From Chrysochromulina tobinii (taxonomy: Eukaryota; Haptophyta; Prymnesiales; Chrysochromulinaceae), in NCBI GenBank assembly GCA_001275005.1, contig JWZX01002196.1, forward strand, positions 1 to 20,960: DNA of 20,960 nt, written 5' to 3'. This document shows positions 10,152 to 16,224 of the stretch, one piece after another (position 1 is the first letter of the stretch; each line of letters starts with the position of its first letter). The notes beneath the pieces are model-generated. The model had not been told where the DNA came from, did not search any database, and saw nothing but the letters and a program-made list of their open reading frames with translations. The translations under genes were made by a program, and so were the position numbers.

Positions 10152-11968
10152 ACGTCGTCCTCATCCTCATCTGTGGCAGGTCGAGGACGTTCTTCCCGTA
10201 GGCCCAAGCCTGTGCTACCCGAGCCTGATCGAGCGCCATGGCGAGCGCGTTCGCGAGAAGCCGCGCCACCCCGCGGCTCCTTGGCTGACGAACCCTTCTT
10301 TTTAGCGCCCTTGCCCTCACCCTTGGCCGGGTCGCCGTCCGATGCCGCCGCTGGCGCTCGCCCCTCCTTGGGCACAGAGGGACTTCTAGCCGGTGTCGAC
10401 CTTGAGGCCGCTGCTTTTGACGCCGGGGTCGACCTTGAAGCCGCAGCTTGTGATTGGGATGTGCCGGTCGGTCCGGACGGCTCATCCGGGAAGAGCTCCT
10501 TCATGTGGGCTGAGACCTCATCGAGGAGCTCGATGCCCTCCTCGCCGGGTCGCGCCGTCCCGAGCAGCTCGTCCAACTCGTCCTCCAGCTCTCGGCGTGG
10601 CCGTGCCTCAGGCGGCCCCACGCGCGCGCCACGACGCTCTGCCGACGGGCGCTCACCACGACGCTCTGCCTCGTGAAGCCCCAGGTCATTCACACCGGCC
10701 AAGGTCGGCGAGGCCTTGGATGTCGTGGTCGCCACCGTCTCGGTCGCTCGGCTCTTGGGCTTGGCCTTGGGCTTGGCTGCTTGGGCTTCGGCCGCCGCCG
10801 CCGCAGTCGCCGCCGCGGTCGCCGCCGCGGTCGCCGCCGCGGTCGCCGCCGCGGTCGCCGCCGCAGTCGCCGGTCCCGATGGCGGAGCGTCGCGGTGAGC
10901 GTGTCCCAATCCTTCCATGGGAGGGTCTGTGAAGAGTGGAGGGTCTGTGAAGAGTGCGTCGAGCTCATCCAGATTAAACTCCTCTTCGCTGAGCAGTGCG
11001 TCGAGTTCCTCCTCGAGAGACTTGTCGAGCGGCTTGGGCCCATTTTGGGAAGGAGAGGGTGGCGACGAGGGCGAGGAGGAGGGCGAGTACAACGAGTCGG
11101 AATGTGCGGGCTGCTTCCGAGACGGCAGTGGCTTCAGCTGCTTTGGCGAGATCGGTGCGTCAGGCTGCGGCTGCGAGGCCTTTGGTTGCTCTGTCGTCGC
11201 TTCGGGCTCCGCAAAGCCGAGCGCCCCGAGCGTCACTGACTGCGTGCCATCCTCAGCCGCTTTCCGCGTGCGCTCGCCAAGGGCCGCGCGGCGCTCGAGG
11301 AGCTCGAGGAGCTCTGCATCAACGGCAGCCACTTTGGGGTTCGAGCTCCCTTTCGCGCCCCCCCCACGAGCGGTATACAAAGCGGCGCGGAGGGCTGCTG
11401 CGTGCCTTCGCACATCATCGTCGCCGTCGTCGACGGTGCTCACGACGGCGCTCTCCTCCTCCTCCTCCTCCTCCGACGTGGCTGTTGTCGGCGTTTGAAT
11501 TGCATGCTGTAGTGATGGAACCGCGGCAGCGCTCTCGTCTGGCGGCGGCCGCGAAGACTTTGGCTTGGGCGGAACGGCTGGCGCAAGCTTCTTCAGTGCC
11601 TTGCGACCCCACTCGAGGACGGCCGGCTCTTCAAGATCGCCGTCGTAGCGGATCGCATTCGCCGCGCTCGCCGGCTGTCCAGCGGGAAAGAGCAGAAGAC
11701 CAGGAGCTTCGACAACCTTGAAACGTGCCCGCAGCGAGGCCTGCGCATCGCCGTCCACTCGCACTGCATGCACGTCGCCGCGCTCGCGTCTTAATGTGGT
11801 GGCGGCGGCCTTCAGCACGGGCGCGAAGGCGCTGCACGCCTTGCACCACGGCGCGTAGAACTCGACAAGAGTGTGGAATTGGCCGCCCACGTGTGAGTCA
11901 AAGTTGCTCGCATCGAGGTCGAGCGCGCGGGCGGCGACAAGCGAGAAAAGGACGACTGCATGCAGCAT
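10136..11968 (-). CDS. Thioredoxin-fold (PDI-like) protein with a long low-complexity tail
   Basis: The protein has 610 residues. Residues 1-16 are a hydrophobic signal peptide (MLHAVVLFSLVAARAL). One thioredoxin domain covers about 17-122, with the pattern EFYAPWCKAC (W41-C42-K43-A44-C45) and a cis-proline in EAPG (P89). These are hallmarks of PDI-type thioredoxin domains, but the usual WCGHC is WCKAC here. The remaining roughly 480 residues are disordered and rich in A, P, S, E and K. They include a duplicated LFTDPP, an alanine/threonine repeat encoded by a 12-bp tandem array, and acidic patches, the last just before the C-terminal WYVD. There is no KDEL-like retention signal and no second membrane segment. 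It probably acts on disulfides in the secretory pathway or an endomembrane compartment; final location and substrates cannot be told. The start is the first Met of the frame and gives a good signal peptide. Confidence 0.85.
   Translation of the reverse strand: MLHAVVLFSLVAARALDLDASNFDSHVGGQFHTLVEFYAPWCKACSAFAPVLKAAATTLRRERGDVHAVRVDGDAQASLRARFKVVEAPGLLLFPAGQPASAANAIRYDGDLEEPAVLEWGRKALKKLAPAVPPKPKSSRPPPDESAAAVPSLQHAIQTPTTATSEEEEEEESAVVSTVDDGDDDVRRHAAALRAALYTARGGGAKGSSNPKVAAVDAELLELLERRAALGERTRKAAEDGTQSVTLGALGFAEPEATTEQPKASQPQPDAPISPKQLKPLPSRKQPAHSDSLYSPSSSPSSPPSPSQNGPKPLDKSLEEELDALLSEEEFNLDELDALFTDPPLFTDPPMEGLGHAHRDAPPSGPATAAATAAATAAATAAATAAATAAAAAEAQAAKPKAKPKSRATETVATTTSKASPTLAGVNDLGLHEAERRGERPSAERRGARVGPPEARPRRELEDELDELLGTARPGEEGIELLDEVSAHMKELFPDEPSGPTGTSQSQAAASRSTPASKAAASRSTPARSPSVPKEGRAPAAASDGDPAKGEGKGAKKKGSSAKEPRGGAASRERARHGARSGSGSTGLGLREERPRPATDEDEDDVWYVD
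10806..10871 (-). repeat. 12-bp tandem array coding Thr/Ala repeats
   Basis: Five copies of GTCGCCGCCGCG (the last with one change) and a partial sixth lie on the plus strand within the thioredoxin-like gene. On the coding strand they give a run of Thr-Ala-Ala-Ala units. The frame is preserved, so copy number can vary without breaking the gene. Confidence 0.93.
10921..10956 (-). repeat. 18-bp in-frame tandem duplication
   Basis: GAGGGTCTGTGAAGAGTG occurs twice in direct succession. It encodes the doubled LFTDPP in the disordered tail of the thioredoxin-like protein. Confidence 0.93.
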
Positions 11969-12627
11969 TTCGTTTGGAAAACACCTCTCGTGTGTATGTG
12001 CGGTGTGAATTGTGAATTTTAATGTGTGTCTGTGTGACCTCTAACAATCTTCTAACACGTCCTGACTCGTGAAGTCCACACGTCATATTTGCACCCGATT
12101 TTCCCAAAATAGCTTGGATCCTACATTTCTACATCGCTACATGTACATGTACATGTAAAGTATAGCTCAAGGGGAAAGCATGAAAGCTCTCATGTCTCAT
12201 CACGTCCGACGAGCAGCCGAGTGCAGGCTCAGCTCAAGAATCGGCGAGTTTGGATTTACAGGAGTGTTACATGCACAGGATGGGCGCAAGTGGGATGGGC
12301 GGCGCCATGCTTGTCGCGATGAGCGACGTAACGAGAGATGCACATGGATAATTCCAGATTCCTGGAATGACATGGCCCGCACATATAAACATCGTATGCG
12401 CTAATATGCGCCTGAATTTCTGTACACGCGTCCCGCACACAGATTTATGGCTTAATTTATGCATTTATCTACACTATCTTGGGCAATTGATCTTGGACCT
12501 GACGAGCAATGCAATGTCGGCGTGCACGCCCACGTTCACACTTAACACGTGGGACCGAGACGAAACTGATTGACTAAATGATTGAACACTCCACACACCT
12601 AACGGCGAACTTGAACTCGAGCACATC
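11969..12627. promoter_or_regulatory. Divergent intergenic region between the thioredoxin-like and RING genes
   Basis: This 659-bp spacer separates two divergently transcribed genes and should hold both promoters and 5' untranslated regions. It is visibly richer in A and T than the surrounding genes. A 20-bp self-complementary TACATG repeat lies at 12138-12157. A TATAAA occurs at 12384-12389, about 240 bp before the RING start, and an inverted ATTCCAG/CTGGAAT pair lies near 12350-12370. Short frames here have no recognisable features. Which motifs are used cannot be told from sequence. Confidence 0.5.
12138..12157. repeat. TACATG tandem repeat, perfect palindrome
   Basis: Three copies of TACATG followed by TA form a 20-bp sequence that equals its own reverse complement. 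It lies in the divergent promoter region. Confidence 0.9.
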
Positions 12628-13413
12628 ATGTTGCAAGCTGTGCTGCTTTCACTGGCCGCTCTGAGTACGGCACTGCTCAGTCTCCTATGTGTTCGGTGTC
12701 TGCGACGAAGCCGGCGGCGCGACATGAGAATAGCTCCGGATGACCGGCTGACCCCTTTGCACATGACTCCACCAATGATGACACCACACGAGAGCGAGAG
12801 CGGCGACGAACGAACGCCTACCTCTCCACGCTTTATGTTCTGGTCGCCGCGCTCGCCGCCCGTCTCGTCGCCATTGCCGCTCTCTTCAGAGCGGATCGAG
12901 GAGCTGCAGCCAGCCTACGAGGAGTATGCTCTGGCCTTTGCCGTCGAACAAAGCTTCAGCTCTCTCGTTCACGAGCCGAACGCCGAAAGCGCGGATGCGA
13001 GCGAGCGGGAGCGCCTCCAGGCCGTCGAATGCGAGCTCGTCGCTGCGCTCCGCGCGCTGCCATCACAGCCATGGACCGTAGCGCTCGCGAGGAGGCAGCG
13101 AGGCGCACCCACCTCCGCTGTGGCTGCTGCTGCGGCTGCTGTGTCTGCTGCGGCTCCTACGCCTGCAGCGGCTGCTGCGGCTGCCGACGCCGACGCCGAC
13201 GGGAATGCGCGCACGGTCGGTACGCCAGCTTGCAAAGGCATCCTCGAGGATACAGACGAGTGCTCCATGTGCATGGACGCCTTTGCCGAGGGCGAGATGG
13301 TCAAGATGCTTAGGTGTGATCACTATTTCCATGCACACTGCATCGACGACTGGTTTGCGCATCAGGAGGGGAAGCGTCGCACGTGCCCCGTGTGTTCTGG
13401 CAGCCCGGTCTAG
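12628..13413 (+). CDS. Membrane-anchored RING-H2 finger protein (probable E3 ubiquitin ligase)
   Basis: The protein has 261 residues. An N-terminal hydrophobic segment (about 2-23) is followed by a basic stop-transfer cluster (CLRRSRRRD), which suggests a single anchor with the rest in the cytosol. The middle is disordered, with proline- and alanine-rich runs (about 160-192). The C-terminus is a RING-H2 domain: C212-x2-C215-x14-C230-x-H232-x2-H235-x2-C238-x14-C253-x2-C256, with the usual hydrophobic/Trp context (DDWF) after the second His. The arrangement of an N-terminal anchor and a C-terminal RING-H2 resembles ATL-type E3 ligases. The spacing between the last two zinc pairs is slightly long because of a charged insertion (HQEGKRR). 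The start is the first Met, directly before the hydrophobic segment. Substrates are unknown. Confidence 0.88.
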   Translation: MLQAVLLSLAALSTALLSLLCVRCLRRSRRRDMRIAPDDRLTPLHMTPPMMTPHESESGDERTPTSPRFMFWSPRSPPVSSPLPLSSERIEELQPAYEEYALAFAVEQSFSSLVHEPNAESADASERERLQAVECELVAALRALPSQPWTVALARRQRGAPTSAVAAAAAAVSAAAPTPAAAAAAADADADGNARTVGTPACKGILEDTDECSMCMDAFAEGEMVKMLRCDHYFHAHCIDDWFAHQEGKRRTCPVCSGSPV

Positions 13414-13717
13414 CACAGCGCACAGTGGAAACTCCCATCGCACGGTCCCTTGTGATGTGGGATCCACGGTTACGCATGTCGAGATGTGTGCGCCCGGCGG
13501 TATAATAGTACGGTATTCACATGCCAACTTGTAGGATCATTTGGTCCGGTTACAAAAGCAAAGCTTTCTCCTGCTGAGACGTGAGAAGAGAAAGAGAGCT
13601 GACGCGCCTGTGACGGAGCGCTCGACCATCCGCATCCCCAAATCGGCACACGCACAGTTAAAAAATCTAAATTGCAGTCGGAACCGGACCCTAACTTGCT
13701 GCTAGTACTGCTCAAAT
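13414..13717. other. Convergent spacer after the RING gene
   Basis: This 304-bp interval lies between the ends of two converging genes, so it should contain two 3' untranslated regions. It has A/T-rich patches (a TATAATA around 13500-13510 and TTAAAAAATCTAAA near 13660) but no clear polyadenylation signal and no gene that I recognise. Confidence 0.55.
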
Positions 13718-14110
13718 TCATTTCACGCATCGTGGTCGTATTGGAGTGTCGTCATCATCGTCCAAGGCTTCTAAAATTGCTTGTCTCGTTGCCTGCACGC
13801 TGTGCACATCATCCTCACTCCCATCAACAACAGGAACAGCGTATCCATAATGATTGCCAAACATATTCTTCACGGGAGGCGTTCGTAATGTGTCCATACT
13901 GCGATCGTACGCAAATGGCCGATCCTCGTAGAGAGATACCCTCGCATAATCATCGTCACTCTGACGTCGCCATGCCGCCATGCGCCACAGGACGAGTGCG
14001 AGTCCAAGTATGAGGCAAGCGAGAGGCAAATGCCACCACGATGCTCCACCATTCACTTCTGAATCCAGTTCATCGACGAGCGCTGGCAGTGCTTCTAGAT
14101 CGATGTCCAT
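13718..14110 (-). CDS. Small single-pass membrane protein, function unknown
   Basis: The protein has 130 residues from the Met at 14110; an in-frame Met further upstream (14281) is possible but adds a segment without features. An acidic N-terminus (about 1-20) precedes one hydrophobic segment (about 25-43), then a basic/tryptophan cluster (WRMAAWRRQ) and a polar tail of about 80 residues containing tyrosines and an acidic DDDDD near the C-terminus. The charge distribution suggests the tail is cytosolic. I recognise no family. Support is the coherent membrane-protein layout and its position between two real genes. Confidence 0.55.
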   Translation of the reverse strand: MDIDLEALPALVDELDSEVNGGASWWHLPLACLILGLALVLWRMAAWRRQSDDDYARVSLYEDRPFAYDRSMDTLRTPPVKNMFGNHYGYAVPVVDGSEDDVHSVQATRQAILEALDDDDDTPIRPRCVK

Positions 14111-14197
14111 GTGTTGGGTACTTAAGAACCGGCGAGAGCGACAAGTCCGGCGTCGACCCAAGTGGCCGTAGCTACTCACAAAATGATGGGCGCCCGC

Positions 14198-14219
14198 TGT
14201 GAAAATCATGTGAAAATCA
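14198..14219. repeat. 11-bp tandem duplication
   Basis: TGTGAAAATCA occurs twice in direct succession, upstream of the small membrane-protein gene and beyond the 3' end of the OTU gene. It could sit in either gene's flanking regulatory DNA. Confidence 0.85.
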
Positions 14220-14373
14220 GCCGTTGAACTTAGAATTGACGCATCGGGTCTTTCCCCGCGTACACGACACGAAACCAACACTAATCCAACACAACCATCG
14301 CATTCTAATACCTAAAGTCTTCTCCGAGACTCCGGACTGCGCGGTCAATACATGGGAAGATTGCCCACCACAT

Positions 14374-14415
14374 GCCACGCTTCGTTGTCATGCTTGCCAC
14401 GCCTCGTTGTTATGC
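14374..14415 (-). repeat. 22-bp-period duplication across the OTU gene's stop codon
   Basis: GCCACGCTTCGTTGTCATGC (14374-14393) and GCCACGCCTCGTTGTTATGC (14396-14415) match at 18 of 20 positions. The right-hand copy encodes the tail (HNNEAW). The left-hand copy contains the TGA stop (14388-14390). Confidence 0.85.
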
Positions 14416-16070
14416 GAGGCCGAGGGTGCGCGGCGCACCCTTTCGGGGTCGCGTGGCTCGCGCGGCTCCGCAGCCGCTGAGACGCGCCGCTGCCAGACCG
14501 CGGAGTAGTACGCGTCAGCGGGCGACGCATCGAGCACCTCGTCCGATGGCGGTGGGATACGCTGGCGCGTGATGGTGATTGGCTGGGGAGTCCTGCCCGG
14601 TGGGCCGATTGGCGTCGTGCGGTACAGGTCGAGGTACGAGCCCATGAGCCGCTCCATCGAGATGCTGTCGGCGGGCGCCGTGATGGGCGGGAAGAGCACC
14701 GGCAGCGGCGCTAGGGTTTCGTCCACCAACGGCACGGGGATCGAGCCTGGGGAGCTGGCAGCACCGCGACTGGCAGCGCCCGGGGCGACGGGATCGGGGG
14801 TCGGCACATCGAGACCGAGCGCGCGCCACACTCGTTGCTCACCGGCGAGCTCGGTGGAACAGAGGGCCGAGAAATGGCCTGGGCTGTACGCGATCAGAAT
14901 GGGGTCGCGCGAGGCGCATTCATCCGGCCGGAGCAGGCACGGCAAGTAGATGCCACTCATTCTCGAACCGCTCGCCGCGTACTGGCTCATCGTGGTCGAG
15001 CTCGTGTCGAGCTCACGCACCTCGCCCACCCGAGCGGCCGCGTAGCACACAATTGGCCGGCGGAAGATGTGAGCGAGCGCGAGCACGTGGGCGGGGTCAC
15101 ACGAGTTGCCGTGCAGGACGGAGCGGCTCTCGACTGTGTCCACGCCTGGACTTGCGGGCTCGAGCACCGCACCATGGTAAGCGAGCAGCGCTCGCATCGG
15201 CTCGCAGTGCACGATGCAGTGGTGCAGCGCCGCTCGAAGTGAACGCCGGGGCGCACGGCGTTGAAGCTCCTCTTGGGTGGAGGCGCCTGGTTCGTTGTCA
15301 GCAGGCAACCTCGTGTCGCGCACGCCGAGGGTCGCTAGGAGCAGTGCGTGCAGCAGGCAGTTTCCATCGCCCGATGTGTACAGTGGGTGCAGCCCCCACG
15401 GCGGCAGCGTAGCGGAGAGCGATTGCTCCGGCGGTTCGCCGAGCGCGTGGCCGAGCGACCGTGCCCACCACGCCACCGCATCGTCGATTCCCTCCTGCGT
15501 GTAGATATCCTCGGTGATCGAGCCGCACACGGCCTGCCGCCCTTCGAGCGGAAGTTCCACCGCCTCGCGTGCCAGAAGGAAGGTCTGCCGATGCGTGAGG
15601 TGGAGCTGCGGCAGGCCTGCCAGCGTATCACTTGGTGGGCGCACCGACAGCGTGGCAAAGGCAGCGTCCCGCACCGCGTCCGCGAGGTTGACCTCTCCTT
15701 GCCTAGGCGCCACGAATGTTGAGATGGCACGGTGCAGAGGCGGCGGTGCGGCGGCCGGATCGGGCTCTGGCTCATAGGTGAGTAGCATCACGACGTCGCA
15801 GTGGTCACGCTCGAGGGCGATCTCGACGAGGGTGAAGTTGGCATCGATGCGAATGCGGCAATGATACCACAAGTAGTCGACATCATCCCAACTCGTGCGG
15901 AACGTGCGCAGGTCCACGCCGCGCCCATCGACGTCCTTGCCAGAGAGAAGCTCGCCCATCCTGACTGCATCTCCCGTCGCTGCTGCGACAATCGCCTCGC
16001 CCCAGGTTGAGAGGTTCACCCGCGGCGCAGGGTACGAGAGGTTCACCATCGGCGCAGGGTACGACTGCAT
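14388..16070 (-). CDS. OTU-family cysteine peptidase, A20/Cezanne/TRABID-like
   Basis: The protein has 560 residues. The OTU domain covers about 222-405. The catalytic centre reads SGDGNCLLHA, with D235 and nucleophile C238, and the general base is H399 in YSPGHFSAL. Between them, HVLALAHIFRRPIVCYA and GIYLPCLL match the pattern typical of the A20/Cezanne/TRABID branch rather than the OTUB or OTU1 branches. Such enzymes cleave ubiquitin chains in the cytosol. Residues about 24-100 resemble ankyrin-type helices (GEAIVAAATGDAVRMGELL and VEIALERDHCDVVMLL), although a full repeat array is not evident. No A20-type zinc fingers follow; the tail from about 415 is proline-rich. The first 20 residues contain a 9-residue duplication. 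The start is the first Met of the frame; M8 is an alternative. The gene is head-to-head with the ubiquitin-fold/NASP gene. Confidence 0.9.
   Translation of the reverse strand: MQSYPAPMVNLSYPAPRVNLSTWGEAIVAAATGDAVRMGELLSGKDVDGRGVDLRTFRTSWDDVDYLWYHCRIRIDANFTLVEIALERDHCDVVMLLTYEPEPDPAAAPPPLHRAISTFVAPRQGEVNLADAVRDAAFATLSVRPPSDTLAGLPQLHLTHRQTFLLAREAVELPLEGRQAVCGSITEDIYTQEGIDDAVAWWARSLGHALGEPPEQSLSATLPPWGLHPLYTSGDGNCLLHALLLATLGVRDTRLPADNEPGASTQEELQRRAPRRSLRAALHHCIVHCEPMRALLAYHGAVLEPASPGVDTVESRSVLHGNSCDPAHVLALAHIFRRPIVCYAAARVGEVRELDTSSTTMSQYAASGSRMSGIYLPCLLRPDECASRDPILIAYSPGHFSALCSTELAGEQRVWRALGLDVPTPDPVAPGAASRGAASSPGSIPVPLVDETLAPLPVLFPPITAPADSISMERLMGSYLDLYRTTPIGPPGRTPQPITITRQRIPPPSDEVLDASPADAYYSAVWQRRVSAAAEPREPRDPERVRRAPSASHNNEAWQA
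16009..16062 (-). repeat. 27-bp tandem duplication at the OTU gene's start
   Basis: Two adjacent 27-bp units (16009-16035 and 16036-16062) differ at two positions. They encode a doubled YPAP(M/R)VNLS right after the initiator Met, so the duplication extends the protein by nine residues in frame. Confidence 0.9.
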
Positions 16071-16224
16071 ATCCCGACGGCGAGACTTGCACAGTTACGA
16101 AATCCACCCAAGTGCCTCTGGGGAAGTGGGTACATATGCATGTTCTAAAGGGCCTGTGCCTATCTAGTGAACCGAAAAAGCGAGGCGCGAGAACTGGCGC
16201 GAGTTTCGTCTTTCGACTCTGGCG
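16071..16224. promoter_or_regulatory. Short head-to-head (bidirectional) promoter region
   Basis: Only 154 bp separate the start codons of the OTU gene (minus) and the ubiquitin-fold/NASP gene (plus). Both promoters and both 5' untranslated regions must lie here or overlap the genes. No canonical TATA box is seen. Confidence 0.55.

Noticed and set aside
10015-10485. N-terminal extension of the syntaxin frame up to 10485
   Set aside because: The extension is basic and low-complexity and overlaps the 3' end of the thioredoxin-like gene, while the Met at 10014 starts the conserved Sed5 N-peptide.
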